64,000 nucleotides of DNA from Bacteroidota bacterium. Its GTDB lineage: Bacteria; Bacteroidota; Bacteroidia; Palsa-965. The position numbers and the translations under genes are program-made. This document shows, in pieces, positions 46,611-55,990 of this stretch. The notes beneath the pieces were generated by a model. The model saw nothing but the letters and a program-made list of their open reading frames with translations. It was not told the origin of the DNA and made no database searches. The stretch's first letter is position 1, and each line of letters starts with the position of its first letter. The DNA lies in NCBI GenBank assembly GCA_020402865.1, contig JADBYT010000019.1:1-64000 (forward strand), read 5' to 3'.

Positions 46611-47324
46611 TTAAATTTTGTAAAGCAAAGCCATCATCATCCCTCTTTCGGCAAAACCCAAAAAGATACTTGAAGGTGTGAAGTTATATTGCCAGTTTGC
46701 GAGTAGGCTAAATTTAGTGCCGGGAACGGGAAATGTGGCACCCGCGCAAAGTATGCCGGTAATCTGCTGCATAGTTAGTTTTTCTTCTATCAGTTCATTA
46801 CTGAAAGTGCTTACATTGCCTAGCGCCGGGTCGTAGTAATTGCGTACTTCTGTTTTCCAGTAGTTGGCACGGCTGCGGTTATTGAGCAGGCTCGAAACCA
46901 TTATACCTGTGTGTAGCACCACATCGCGTTTGGGACCCGGACGAAACTGAAGTTGCCACGAAAGCACGGCGCGTGTAGCATCCCATCGCATATAATGAAT
47001 GCTTATTGATTCATGCACATATCCGCCATAAGGGAATGAATAATTGTTAATGTATTCAACCGTGGCGTAGGCGATGTTTCGTTGAAAATCAATGCTCAAT
47101 ATATTGGAGAGAAGTCGGTTACTTTTTGAAAAGCGGATACCCAGCACAGTGCCGGATTGCGGCGTGTGCGAAGTAAAATTTAGCCGACCCGGAATGAGTG
47201 AGTAGGGCGTACCGCGATGAAGCCTTACCATGGTGACGCCACCATAAATTTCGGTGCGTAACCTAAGCTGGGCGTGAAGTGTACCTGAAATTATGAGCAG
47301 AAAAATGAAGTAAACAGACTTCAT
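46611..47324 (-). CDS. Barrel-like protein of tandem family, paralogue 1
   Basis: 237 residues, signal peptide ending LHAQ at about 19. Shares the YMRWDATR and GIMVSSLLNNRSRANYW segments with paralogue 2, and the C-terminal strand pattern up to MMMALLYKI. The start overlaps the YkgJ-family stop by four bases (ATGA), so it is translationally coupled. It is the likely parent copy of the array. Envelope protein of unknown function. Confidence 0.75.
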   Translation of the reverse strand: MKSVYFIFLLIISGTLHAQLRLRTEIYGGVTMVRLHRGTPYSLIPGRLNFTSHTPQSGTVLGIRFSKSNRLLSNILSIDFQRNIAYATVEYINNYSFPYGGYVHESISIHYMRWDATRAVLSWQLQFRPGPKRDVVLHTGIMVSSLLNNRSRANYWKTEVRNYYDPALGNVSTFSNELIEEKLTMQQITGILCAGATFPVPGTKFSLLANWQYNFTPSSIFLGFAERGMMMALLYKI

Positions 47325-47815
47325 TGGGGGTAAATATTTCGGAGTTTATCTGCAATATACAAAACTGCCGGGCAAACCATTGTGTTGCGCATGGTCAGAT
47401 CGGCAATCTGATACACGCGCTTGCGGTCGGTATGCGGGTATTCGCGGCAGGCTTTCGGGCGATCCGCATATACAAGACAATAGTTTTCGGCATCGAGAAA
47501 AGGACAGGGGGCCGAATTCAGCACATAGTCACCGTCTTCGTCGAGGTGGAGATACTTTTCGATAAATGCGCCCGGTTTCATGCGCAGGCTTTGCGCCACA
47601 CGCTCAATATCGGTCTGATAAAAAATCGGACTGGTGGTCTTGCAGCAGTTGGCACATTCAAGACAGTCGATTTTTTCAAAAGCCTCATCGTGCAGGCGGT
47701 GTACCTGCGTATCTAGATCTTTTGGCTTTGCACGCTTGATACGCGCAAAAAGCTTTTGATTGGCCAGCTCGTCACGCTTTGCCTGTTTCTGAAACTGCTC
47801 CTGATTAAAACTCAT
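47321..47815 (-). CDS. YkgJ family cysteine-cluster protein (putative Zn/Fe chelating)
   Basis: 164 residues. The Cys cluster CLECANCCKTTSP at about 51-63, then CPFLDAENYC near 102-111, CREYP near 121 and CPAVLYI near 147 fit the CxxCxxCC...CPxL...C...C pattern of the YkgJ/UPF0153 family, thought to bind zinc or iron. Cytoplasmic. The promoter element ends four bases before the ATG. Coupled downstream to the barrel-like array. Confidence 0.9.
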   Translation of the reverse strand: MSFNQEQFQKQAKRDELANQKLFARIKRAKPKDLDTQVHRLHDEAFEKIDCLECANCCKTTSPIFYQTDIERVAQSLRMKPGAFIEKYLHLDEDGDYVLNSAPCPFLDAENYCLVYADRPKACREYPHTDRKRVYQIADLTMRNTMVCPAVLYIADKLRNIYPQ

Positions 47816-47819
47816 GGAG

Positions 47820-47849
47820 CAAAGATAAACGACCTTTTTGCAGCTACAA
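47820..47849 (-). promoter_or_regulatory. Bacteroidota promoter for the YkgJ-family gene (TTG-N19-TATCTTTG)
   Basis: -7 box TATCTTTG at 47820-47827 and -33 TTG at 47847-47849 with a 19-base spacer, the best promoter in the window. The -7 box ends four bases before the ATG at 47815, implying a leaderless transcript. Confidence 0.75.
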
Positions 47850-47889
47850 TTCAGGCGTCAGGAACCGGAGTAATACCATTGTTTTGTGC

Positions 47890-47929
47890 AAAAAAAGTCC
47901 GCATTGGTTTTGCAATACGGATTTTTTTT
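47890..47929 (-). terminator. Intrinsic terminator after the second TonB receptor gene
   Basis: Arms AAAAAAAGTCCGCATTG and CAATACGGATTTTTTT pair with two G-T wobbles around a short TTTTG loop. Read on the minus strand it ends in a long T run and lies just past the receptor stop at 47945. Confidence 0.82.
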
Positions 47930-47944
47930 GAAATGGAAACCGGT

Positions 47945-50344
47945 TTAGAACTCTATAATTATACCCAATGTAGGCTGAAGCAAACCGTTTGTGTTTTCCA
48001 AAAACTTGGTCTGGTAAGCATTCGGATTGTTCGGGTCAATGATGGGATTGCCGTTGGCATCGCGGTCGAGCACAAGCGTGGGTGGAAGGGTTTGCTTGTA
48101 GTTGTAAATATTCTGTACGTCGAAATACAGGTTGAGCGAGAGTTTTTTGAGGAACCATTTTTTGTCCACACGCACATCAAGCTGATGCGCCACTTCGAGG
48201 CGTTCGCTGTTTATGCGGTTGTAGTCGGGCAGGCCTTGTCCGCTCACATTCCATACGTTTATGAGCGATGAACGCTGCACATCAACAGGTGTGAAAGGTG
48301 CGCCGCCCTGAAAACGCCAGCGCACGCCAAGCTCCCAGCCTTTTTTGAATTTGCGTCCGCCGGTGAGTGTAACAATGTGCCCATTGTCCCAGGCCGAAGG
48401 GGCATAGTCGCCGGTTTTGGTGGTAAACTCGCTGCGTACAAAGGTGTAGGCGGCAATACCGTAAAAACCTTTATACAGTTTTTGCTGAATCAAAAACTCC
48501 AGACCATAGCTGCGGCCTTCGCCAATTGATGCAACGGCTGTATTGCCAATTACCCCGAAATCAGCGCCCAGATTGGCTAAGTTCACCGAGTCGCTGAGTA
48601 CAAACGGATAATTGCTGTACGTTTTGTAAAAGCCTTCTACGGTAATTCGCGCATTGTTCCAGGGCGCATATTCCACACCGGCCACTAAGTGGTTGGCGCT
48701 GATATAGCTTACACCGTTGGTTTTGTTCACCAGCTCGCCGGCATTGTTGCGGAAGCCAAGTACTGTGTAGGCGGGCAACTGGTAGTAACGCCCCGCATTC
48801 ATATTCACCGACCATTTTTCGTTTAGTGCATACGATGCCGAAAAACGCGGTGAAAGCTGATCGAGCGGATTTTTCATCTCGTCTGAATAATCGGCGAAAT
48901 CGGTGCGTAAGCCAAGCGAAAGTGTGAGACGTTCGTCAAGCAAACGTTTGCTGGCCTGCGCAAACAGGGCATATTTCATAAACACCAGTTTCGAGTTGAA
49001 GTCGATGGTGACAATGCCTGCGGGTGTGGAAAGTTTCTGATAGGTATCGTTTGTATAGCGCACAAGTTCGGCGCCGGTTCCGTAAGTAAATTTCCAGCCG
49101 TTTGTATAAATGGCATGTTCGAAACGGAACTTGTTTTCGCTTTCCTGCGAAATATATTTTAGCGTAAGATTATTCGGGTCGCTTTCGTCGTTTTTGAAAT
49201 ATTTGGTGGATGTATTGTTGAGCATGTTCCGGCTCAACGCAAAAAACAGCGTTCCGTTGTTGAGGAAGTGTTTGTAAGTAGCGCCCGTCATATAATTCCA
49301 TTGTTCCTGAACAGGCAGTACTTCTAAAATGTAGCGTTGTTCTTCGGTTTCGTTTTGCTCAAGATTGAGCGCAAACTGATCAATGGCACCCAGTCCGAGG
49401 AACGTAAGTTCACCCTTATCGCCGAATTTGGTTTTTGTTTTAAACTGAAAATCGTTGTACGTAGGCAAAAACGGCAGGCCAAGCGCCTGAAACAAAAACT
49501 GCAGATAGGAGCGCCTTGCTGATACAATAAACGTGGTGTTTTTACCCAGCGGCCCGTCAAACGTAAGCCCCACATCGCTCGAGCCGAGTGTACCGGTGGT
49601 GATAATGCGTTCGGAGTTACCGTCTTTCATTTTAAAATCAAACACCGAACTCAGTGCATTGCCGCGTGTGGCCGGAAAAGCGCCCGAGTAAAAATCCACT
49701 TCGCGTATGTAGTTTACATTCAGCAAACCCACCGGCCCGCCTGATGATCCCTGCGTGGCAAAGTGGTTGATGTTCGGAATTTCAATACCATCGAGGAAAA
49801 AGCGGTTTTCGTTGGGCGCACCGCCGCGAATAATAATATCGTTGCGGAAAGATGGCGGCGAGGCCACACCGGGCAGCGACTGGATGGTGCGCGAAATATC
49901 GCGGTTGCCGCCGGGGGTGCGTTCAATTTCGGCTGTGCCAATGCTGCGCAGCGAAACCGGGCTCTCCAGCGTTTTGGCAAAAGGCGAGGCGGTAATGGTC
50001 ACCGTATCGGTACTGCGCGCGTCTGATTCGAGACTGATTTCAATTTCAGTGGGTTTGATGTTGGTGACCAGCACCTCAAACTCCGTTTTGGCTTTGTAGC
50101 CAAGCAGATTTACCTGCACGTTGTAAAGCCCGGCTTCGAGGTTGCGGAATTCGAAACGGCCGGCTGTATCGGTGGTGGTGCCTTTGCTGGTGTTCTGCAG
50201 ACTTACAATGGCAAACAGCACCGGCTCGTTGGTGGCGGCATCGGTTACACGGCCGCGTAAAATGCCCGTTTGTGCACTGAGCGAAAACAGGCTGAATAAA
50301 AAGAGTACGGTAAAAAGCGTGCGAAGTGAAATAGTGAATTTCAT
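47945..50344 (-). CDS. TonB-dependent outer-membrane receptor with carboxypeptidase-regulatory-like domain
   Basis: 799 residues. Signal peptide about 1-24 (ends LSAQ). CarboxypepD_reg domain about 28-108 (LRGRVTDAATNEPVLFAIV, LYNVQVNLLGY). Plug about 120-240 with ISRTIQSLPGVASPPS, IIIRGGAPNENRFFLDGIEI. Barrel from about 245 with long extracellular loops, last strand LGIIIEF with C-terminal Phe. It imports an unknown ligand. No SusD neighbour. It belongs to the same family as the receptor at 38848, seen from DGIEIPNINHF against MEGIEIPNPNHF. Confidence 0.93.
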   Translation of the reverse strand: MKFTISLRTLFTVLFLFSLFSLSAQTGILRGRVTDAATNEPVLFAIVSLQNTSKGTTTDTAGRFEFRNLEAGLYNVQVNLLGYKAKTEFEVLVTNIKPTEIEISLESDARSTDTVTITASPFAKTLESPVSLRSIGTAEIERTPGGNRDISRTIQSLPGVASPPSFRNDIIIRGGAPNENRFFLDGIEIPNINHFATQGSSGGPVGLLNVNYIREVDFYSGAFPATRGNALSSVFDFKMKDGNSERIITTGTLGSSDVGLTFDGPLGKNTTFIVSARRSYLQFLFQALGLPFLPTYNDFQFKTKTKFGDKGELTFLGLGAIDQFALNLEQNETEEQRYILEVLPVQEQWNYMTGATYKHFLNNGTLFFALSRNMLNNTSTKYFKNDESDPNNLTLKYISQESENKFRFEHAIYTNGWKFTYGTGAELVRYTNDTYQKLSTPAGIVTIDFNSKLVFMKYALFAQASKRLLDERLTLSLGLRTDFADYSDEMKNPLDQLSPRFSASYALNEKWSVNMNAGRYYQLPAYTVLGFRNNAGELVNKTNGVSYISANHLVAGVEYAPWNNARITVEGFYKTYSNYPFVLSDSVNLANLGADFGVIGNTAVASIGEGRSYGLEFLIQQKLYKGFYGIAAYTFVRSEFTTKTGDYAPSAWDNGHIVTLTGGRKFKKGWELGVRWRFQGGAPFTPVDVQRSSLINVWNVSGQGLPDYNRINSERLEVAHQLDVRVDKKWFLKKLSLNLYFDVQNIYNYKQTLPPTLVLDRDANGNPIIDPNNPNAYQTKFLENTNGLLQPTLGIIIEF

Positions 50345-50478
50345 GCCTTATTGGTTTATACTGTACAAGAAACACCCTTTGGAATAGATTGTTCGGATTT
50401 GTGCTAAAAATATTTTTTTAGCAGGTTTTCGAACCTTTTCATTCCTCGGCGTGTTGTATTGGCGTAAACCGAAAACGC

Positions 50479-51165
50479 ATGAATTCACTTTCGCACCGAT
50501 ATCGCCTGCTGGAAGAGTTGCTGCAAGAGCTTGATCTTTACCAGCAGTCGGCGCCGGAAAAGGAAGATATGGCCGGTTTTACGGGCTGGCTGGTAAACCG
50601 CAGCCGCGTGGCGAAAGTGTCGGCTGAACTTGCTCCGGCCGCTACGCCCGATGCCGGACTTTGGGACGATTTTCTGCAACTCGATTCGCAGCTTACCGCG
50701 CTGGTGGGCTTTATGCAACGCTACGCCAAGCTGTACAGCAAAAAGGCGCTGGCCGGTACGCCGCTTCAGTCGCTCGATGAGTTTACCTACCTGGCTGCCC
50801 TCACCGGCAGTCAGGGCATGAGTAAAACCGAACTCATTCACCGCAATGCGCACGAGAAAACATCAGGGCTCGAAATCATCCGCCGCATGGTGCGTCTGGG
50901 CCTGCTCGAAGAACTCAGCGACCCGGCCGACCGCCGCAGCACGCTGGTTAAACATACTGCACTCGGGCAGCAGGTAATGTTTGCCGTAGCCTCGCGCATG
51001 AAAGAAGTGTCGGGCCTGGTGACCGGCACTCTGAGCGAGGAAGAAAAGTTTCAGCTGGTACATTTGCTCGGCAAACTCGATGGTTTTCACCGCGAAGTAT
51101 ATCTGCATCACCGCGATAAAACGCTTGAGGAGCTGAACACCCTGCGCAAAACGCATGCAGGCTAA
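50479..51165 (+). CDS. MarR-family winged-helix transcriptional regulator
   Basis: 228 residues. The MarR domain lies at about 95-195: FTYLAALTGSQGMSKTELIH, recognition helix EKTSGLEIIRRMVRLGLL, then the wing SDPADRRSTLVKHTALG, whose DxRS is the family hallmark. The longer N-terminus (about 90 residues) is helical and probably extends the dimer interface. Divergent from the TonB receptor and overlapping tail to tail the next gene by four bases. Ligand unknown. Confidence 0.9.
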   Translation: MNSLSHRYRLLEELLQELDLYQQSAPEKEDMAGFTGWLVNRSRVAKVSAELAPAATPDAGLWDDFLQLDSQLTALVGFMQRYAKLYSKKALAGTPLQSLDEFTYLAALTGSQGMSKTELIHRNAHEKTSGLEIIRRMVRLGLLEELSDPADRRSTLVKHTALGQQVMFAVASRMKEVSGLVTGTLSEEEKFQLVHLLGKLDGFHREVYLHHRDKTLEELNTLRKTHAG

Positions 51166-51791
51166 CGCATCTGATCGCCCATGCCTGTGCCGCGCATAAT
51201 CATAGGAATACATTTATCAATGCGTGCCTCGCGGGTTTTGGTTTGTTTGGCCTGCGCAAAATGAATGAGGTAGCCACGCTGCCGGCCGGGCGTAAGTGCT
51301 TGAAACGCTTTTTTCAGGGCCGCATCGGCATCCAGCCGGCGCTGAAATTCTTCGGGCACCGCAAACTCTTCAGTCGATTTGAATTTCACTTTCAGCCCGG
51401 CTTTCTCTACTTCAATTGCTTCAAAAATATAGGCACGCAGCACATCTTCAAGCTGCACAATCTGCTTTACACTGGTAAACCGGATAAGCCTTGCCGCCTG
51501 CGATTCCTCGCCGGGCTTTACCAGAATTTTATCCGTATCGCTCAGCAGCGAGCCTTTAAAAAAACTCAGTGTGCAGTTGTCTTTAAACGCACTTACAATA
51601 AGTACATTGTTTTTCTGAAACGTGTAGCAGGGCACGCCCCATTTCACTTCCTCGGTAAGCCCGCACGAAAGCACAATATGCCGCAACGCCTTCAGCTCAT
51701 TCGGCCATTTGCGCACCTTGCAGTCGGGCGTGCCGCCCAGCGCACAGCGGCCGCAGCCGTCGGTGAAGTAAGTTTCAATGCTGGTATTCAT
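51162..51791 (-). CDS. DUF1801 / YdeI-like protein
   Basis: 209 residues. N-terminus has a CGRCxxxxxxxC cluster, then a DUF1801 fold (VKWGVPCYTFQKNNVLIVSAF, FFKGSLLSD) and a C-terminal YdeI-type helical part (ALTPGRQRGYLIHFAQAKQ, then RIDKCIPMI). YdeI-like proteins are linked to bacteriocin resistance or stress, but the molecular activity is unknown. Overlaps marR tail to tail. Confidence 0.85.
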   Translation of the reverse strand: MNTSIETYFTDGCGRCALGGTPDCKVRKWPNELKALRHIVLSCGLTEEVKWGVPCYTFQKNNVLIVSAFKDNCTLSFFKGSLLSDTDKILVKPGEESQAARLIRFTSVKQIVQLEDVLRAYIFEAIEVEKAGLKVKFKSTEEFAVPEEFQRRLDADAALKKAFQALTPGRQRGYLIHFAQAKQTKTREARIDKCIPMIMRGTGMGDQMR

Positions 51792-51967
51792 GTGCAGAAT
51801 TACGAGAGCGAATGTATTTGTTTTTCGGGTAAATTAAATTAACTGAAGCAGGATAATTGGACTGTTTCAACAGAAGCAGTATGCCCGTTTTGGAGGCGCA
51901 AATCACCCCGGCATCAATCAAATCCGAAAAATTCCTACCTTCGGAAACAGCATTCAAAATCACACAC

Positions 51968-52957
51968 ATGAATCAAAATACGCTTTACCTCATTGGAGCG
52001 GCTGCAGCCTTTATCCTGCTCATTTTTTTCTTTTACCTCGTGCCGCTGGGCCTCTGGTTTTCGGCCCTGCTCTCGGGCGTGCGTGTGCCCATTATTCAGC
52101 TCATTGCCATGCGCATTCGTAAAGTGCCGCCGAGCATGATTGTAAATGCCATGATTAACTCGCACAAAGCCGGACTGAAACTCACGCGCGACGAACTGGA
52201 GGCGCATTTTCTGGCAGGCGGACATGTGCAGTCAGTAGTAAATGCACTTATCTCGGCCGATAAGGCCAATATTCCGCTCGACTTCAAATCGGCCACCGCC
52301 ATTGACCTTGCCGGGCGCGATGTATTTCTGGCCGTGCAAATGTCGGTAAACCCGAAAGTGATTGATGTGCCGCCCGTGGCTGCGGTGGCCAAAGACGGTA
52401 TTCAGCTTGTGGCTAAAGCACGTGTAACCGTGCGGGCCAACATCCGCCAGCTTGTGGGCGGCGCGGGCGAAGAAACCATTCTGGCGCGTGTGGGCGAAGG
52501 CATTGTAACTTCTATCGGTTCGGCAGCCAGCCATAAATTAGTGCTCGAAAATCCCGATTCGATTTCCAAACTCGTGCTTTCGAAAGGCCTCGATTCGGGC
52601 ACCGCGTTCGAAATTCTGTCCATTGATATTGCCGACGTGGACGTAGGCAAAAACATTGGTGCCGAACTGCAGATGGCGCAGGCCAATGCCGATAAAAACA
52701 TTGCCCAGGCCAAAGCCGAAGAACGCCGCAGCCTTGCCGTGGCGCTCGAACAGGAAAACAAGGCCAAAGCGCAGGAAGCCCGCGCCAAAGTAATTGAAGC
52801 CGAAGCGCAAATTCCCATGGCCATTTCCGAAGCCTTCCGCAGCGGCAACCTCGGCGTGCTCGACTACTACAAACTGCAAAACGTGCAGGCCGATACCGAA
52901 ATGCGCCAGAGCATTGCCAACCCGAATAAAAACAATCCTAATCCTCCCGCCAAATAA
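51968..52957 (+). CDS. floA: Flotillin-like protein FloA
   Basis: 329 residues from the Met beginning [10 protein letters not shown], normal FloA size. In-frame upstream ATGs read poorly and lie before a TACCTTCG near-match promoter at 51936-51943. One N-terminal membrane segment (about 5-35), then the SPFH/band-7 domain with [39 protein letters not shown] and the tail of Ala/Glu/Lys helix [21 protein letters not shown]. It organises functional membrane microdomains on the inner membrane. A terminator follows. The usual partner nfeD is not adjacent; a short NfeD lies at 57242. Confidence 0.94.
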   Translation: MNQNTLYLIGAAAAFILLIFFFYLVPLGLWFSALLSGVRVPIIQLIAMRIRKVPPSMIVNAMINSHKAGLKLTRDELEAHFLAGGHVQSVVNALISADKANIPLDFKSATAIDLAGRDVFLAVQMSVNPKVIDVPPVAAVAKDGIQLVAKARVTVRANIRQLVGGAGEETILARVGEGIVTSIGSAASHKLVLENPDSISKLVLSKGLDSGTAFEILSIDIADVDVGKNIGAELQMAQANADKNIAQAKAEERRSLAVALEQENKAKAQEARAKVIEAEAQIPMAISEAFRSGNLGVLDYYKLQNVQADTEMRQSIANPNKNNPNPPAK

Positions 52958-52984
52958 TCGTGGCGTGTTGATTCAATATCCATG

Positions 52985-53022
52985 AATTGGAGTTTTTGTT
53001 GATGCAAAAACTCCAATTTTTA
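52985..53022 (+). terminator. Intrinsic terminator after floA
   Basis: Perfect 13-bp arms AATTGGAGTTTTT and AAAAACTCCAATT at 52985-52997 and 53006-53018, followed by a T-rich tail. Confidence 0.85.
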
Positions 53023-53069
53023 TTTTCTGCATTCACCTCATTACCGGAATATCCGTTTTCATTTTCCGT

Positions 53070-54341
53070 ATGCTCAACGAACTCAAAAACCGCCGCGTAG
53101 GCATGCTGGTGCTGGTAGCCGCACTGGGCTACTTTGTGGATATTTATGATCTGGTGCTGTTTGGCATGGAACGCACCAACAGCCTCAACGATATTCTCGG
53201 CGCCACCCTGAAAGGCGATGAACTCAAAACAGCCGTAAAAAACACCGGCATCTCGCTGCTCAATATTCAAATGATCGGTATGCTTGTGGGAGGCATTGCC
53301 TGGGGCATTATCGGCGATAAAAAGGGAAGGCTTTCAGTGTTGTTCGGATCAATTATTACGTATTCGGTTGCCAATATTCTGAACGGGATGGTGGAAGATA
53401 CCACTACCTATGCCTTGCTGCGCTTTGTGTCGGGCTTTGGTCTTGCCGGCGAACTGGGCGCGGGAATTACGCTGGTAAGCGAAAGCATGAGCAAGGAAAA
53501 CCGGGGCTGGGGCACCATGCTGGTGGCTTCGGTAGGGCTGTGCGGCGCTGTGGTGGCAGGCTATGTGGGCGAGTTTATCGACAACTGGCGCTGGTCGTAT
53601 TACATTGGCGGTGGCATGGGCTTGTTGCTGCTGCTGCTGCGCATCGGGGTGTATGAATCGGGTATGTTTTCGGAAATGAAGCAGAGCGATGTGAAGCGGG
53701 GCGATTTTCTGATGCTGTTCAGAAGCTGGAAACAACTTGCCAAATATTTCAATGTAATTCTGGTGGCGCTGCCGGTGTGGTATGTAATGGGCATTCTCAT
53801 TACCTTCTGCCCCGAAATGGGTCGCGCTATGGGCATGCCCGACGATCAGCTGCCCGTGCCGCGCGAAGCCATCAAGTATGCTTACATCGGCATCACCATA
53901 GGCGATGTGGCCAGCGGCTGGCTCAGTCAGGTGCTGCGAAGCCGTAAAAAATCGCTGGCCGTTTTCCTTTCGCTTACCGTGCTTTGCGTGGTGTTTTACT
54001 TTCTGGCCGCCGCAAAATCGCAAACCATGTTTTACATTGTGTGCGGCGTAATTGGTTTTGCCACCGGTTTCTGGGCTGTATTCATGTCGGCCGCTTCTGA
54101 ATTGTTCGGAACAAATATTCGTTCAACTGTGACCACCACAGCGCCTAATTTTGTGCGCGGGGGCACAGTGCTGCTCACCTTCCTGTTTCAGTTTTTCGGC
54201 ACAGGACTTACGTTCAGCCTCGGACTCAACAATGTCACTTCGGCCATTATTACCGGAGTAATTACCTTTACGGTAGCCTTTATTGCCCTCTGGAAACTCG
54301 AAGAAACCTACGGCAAAGACCTTAATTACACCGAACAATGA
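53070..54341 (+). CDS. MFS transporter
   Basis: 423 residues, about twelve membrane helices. N-terminal YFVDIYDLVLFG in helix 1, the loop-2 motif as GIIGDKKGRLSVLFGS near 78-93, and RFVSGFGLAGELGAGITLVSE in helix 4-5. This is closest to the metabolite-H+ symporter or sugar porter-like branch of MFS, but the substrate is not known. The last four bases overlap the next start (ATGA). Confidence 0.9.
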   Translation: MLNELKNRRVGMLVLVAALGYFVDIYDLVLFGMERTNSLNDILGATLKGDELKTAVKNTGISLLNIQMIGMLVGGIAWGIIGDKKGRLSVLFGSIITYSVANILNGMVEDTTTYALLRFVSGFGLAGELGAGITLVSESMSKENRGWGTMLVASVGLCGAVVAGYVGEFIDNWRWSYYIGGGMGLLLLLLRIGVYESGMFSEMKQSDVKRGDFLMLFRSWKQLAKYFNVILVALPVWYVMGILITFCPEMGRAMGMPDDQLPVPREAIKYAYIGITIGDVASGWLSQVLRSRKKSLAVFLSLTVLCVVFYFLAAAKSQTMFYIVCGVIGFATGFWAVFMSAASELFGTNIRSTVTTTAPNFVRGGTVLLTFLFQFFGTGLTFSLGLNNVTSAIITGVITFTVAFIALWKLEETYGKDLNYTEQ

Positions 54342-54703
54342 GCAGTTTGAAAACCGTCGTAATCGGCGCCTCCGAAAATACCGAACGTTACAGCAACCGC
54401 GCCGTGCGCATGCTTAAAAAGCACGGTCACGAAGTAGTGGCAGTGGGTTTGCGCGAAGGCGAAATTGAAGGTGTGAAGATTGATGCCGGCAAACCCGCTG
54501 CAGAAAATGTACACACGGTTACTTTGTATGTAGGTCCCGCCAATCAGGCAGCCTGGCTCGATTATATTGCCTCGCTAAAACCGCAGCGTTTAATTCTCAA
54601 TCCCGGCACCGAAAACGAGCACATTACACAGTGGGCAAAACAGCAAGGCATTGAGCCGGTAGAGGCCTGCACGCTGGTCATGCTTTCGGTAGGCACTTAC
54701 TGA
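54338..54703 (+). CDS. CoA-binding domain protein
   Basis: 121 residues, a single CoA-binding Rossmann fold as in YccU and DUF-type CoA_binding_2 proteins: KTVVIGASENTERYSNRAV at 5-23 carries the phosphate-binding loop, then GHEVVAVGLREGEIEGV, and a C-terminal TLVML strand. Translationally coupled to the MFS gene. It could help import or regulate by acyl-CoA, but this is open. Confidence 0.85.
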   Translation: MSSLKTVVIGASENTERYSNRAVRMLKKHGHEVVAVGLREGEIEGVKIDAGKPAAENVHTVTLYVGPANQAAWLDYIASLKPQRLILNPGTENEHITQWAKQQGIEPVEACTLVMLSVGTY

Positions 54704-55893
54704 CGGGCCTGCACGGCGTGGATGGCGTCGAGAATAATTCCGCAGCTTTTTTGCAGCTCCTCAAGACTTATAGTAAGTGGCGGCGCAATGCGCAGGGCGT
54801 TGTCGCAAAACAAAAACCAGTCGGTAATTACGCCGCGTGCAATGGCTTCGTCAATCACCGCTTTGTTAAAGGCAAAATCGCTGAACACGGCCGCCAGCAG
54901 CAAGCCTTTTCCGCGCACTTCGTGTATGGCAGGGTGAACAAGCGTGCGCCGCACCAGCGCCTCGCGTTCGGCCACGCCTTCAGTCAGCTTTTCGCGCTCA
55001 ATGGTTTCAATCACGGCCAGCGCAGCGGCGCAGCACACCGCATTGCCGCCAAATGTGGTAATATGTCCGAGCACGGGCCTTTCGGTAAAGGCCTGCATGT
55101 GCTGCTGCGAAGCCACGAATGCGCCAATGGGCAGCCCGCCGCCAAGTCCTTTGGCTAAGCAAAGTATATCAGGCACAATGCCGCTGTGCTCCAGCGCAAA
55201 CAGTTTGCCCGTGCGCCCCAGCCCGGTTTGAATTTCGTCGAGAATAAGCAGGGCGCCCGTTTCGGTGCAGCGGCGGCGCACAGCTTCGAGAAAGCCGGGA
55301 GCGGGAGCAATGGCGCCGGCTTCGCCCTGTACAGGTTCAATGACCACGGCGGCAGTTTGGCCGTTAATCAGTTCCAGCTGCCCGAAATTGTTGTAGTCAA
55401 GCAGCAACGTATCGGGCAGCAGCGGACGATACGCTGTTTTAAACGTTTCGCTGCCCATAATGCTCAGTGCGCCGTGTGTGCTGCCGTGGTAGGCATTGCG
55501 AAACGACACCAGCCCGCTGCGGCCGGTAACGCGCTTGGCTAATTTCAGCGCCCCTTCAATGGCCTCGGCGCCTGAATTTACAAAGTAGGTTGAACTGAGC
55601 GGAGCGGGCAGGAGCGAGGCTAATTTTTCGGCCAGTTTCACCTGCGGCGTTTGTACATATTCGCCATACACCATCAGGTGCAGGTACTTATCAAGCTGTG
55701 CCTGAATAGCCGCCAGCACATGCGGATGCCGGTGCCCCACATTACTTACCGAAATGCCGGCAATCAGGTCAATGTAGGATTTACCCGCCGCATCATACAG
55801 GTAAACGCCTTCGGCTTTCTCAATTTCCAGCGCCAGCGGGGCCGGACTGGTTTGTGCCACATAATTCAGAAAAAGTTCGCGCTGCGAAGCCAT
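54697..55893 (-). CDS. Class III PLP-dependent aminotransferase
   Basis: 398 residues from the Met beginning MASQRELFLN; the in-frame extension of 70 codons runs through the promoter and clpS and is rejected. VNSGAEAIEGALKLAKR near 107-123 is the PLP-phosphate site, RNAYHGSTHGALSIMGS near 133-149, ILDEIQTGLGRTG near 220-232 the ring-binding Asp region, and LAKGLGGGLPIGAF near 250-263 the Schiff-base Lys. Family: ornithine/acetylornithine and 4-aminobutyrate type; substrate not predictable. Divergent from clpS. Confidence 0.93.
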   Translation of the reverse strand: MASQRELFLNYVAQTSPAPLALEIEKAEGVYLYDAAGKSYIDLIAGISVSNVGHRHPHVLAAIQAQLDKYLHLMVYGEYVQTPQVKLAEKLASLLPAPLSSTYFVNSGAEAIEGALKLAKRVTGRSGLVSFRNAYHGSTHGALSIMGSETFKTAYRPLLPDTLLLDYNNFGQLELINGQTAAVVIEPVQGEAGAIAPAPGFLEAVRRRCTETGALLILDEIQTGLGRTGKLFALEHSGIVPDILCLAKGLGGGLPIGAFVASQQHMQAFTERPVLGHITTFGGNAVCCAAALAVIETIEREKLTEGVAEREALVRRTLVHPAIHEVRGKGLLLAAVFSDFAFNKAVIDEAIARGVITDWFLFCDNALRIAPPLTISLEELQKSCGIILDAIHAVQARQ

Positions 55894-55897
55894 GTGG

Positions 55898-55905
55898 CAA
55901 AGATA
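55898..55905 (-). promoter_or_regulatory. -7 element (TATCTTTG) for the aminotransferase gene
   Basis: Exact TAnnTTTG match ending four bases before the ATG at 55893. No CAA (TTG on the minus strand) at proper spacing was found upstream. Confidence 0.55.
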
Positions 55906-55954
55906 GGGGGAAATAAATAGGGTGGTTTTGCGAACCATGAAGCGCTGTAGAGGC

Positions 55955-55986
55955 TTGAATTGACCGGCAATTTCTTTGTACCTTTG
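55955..55986 (+). promoter_or_regulatory. Bacteroidota promoter for clpS (TTG-N21-TACCTTTG)
   Basis: -7 box TACCTTTG at 55979-55986 ends four bases before the ATG at 55991; a TTG at 55955-55957 lies 21 bases upstream of it. Implies a leaderless mRNA. Confidence 0.6.
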
Positions 55987-55990
55987 CCGC

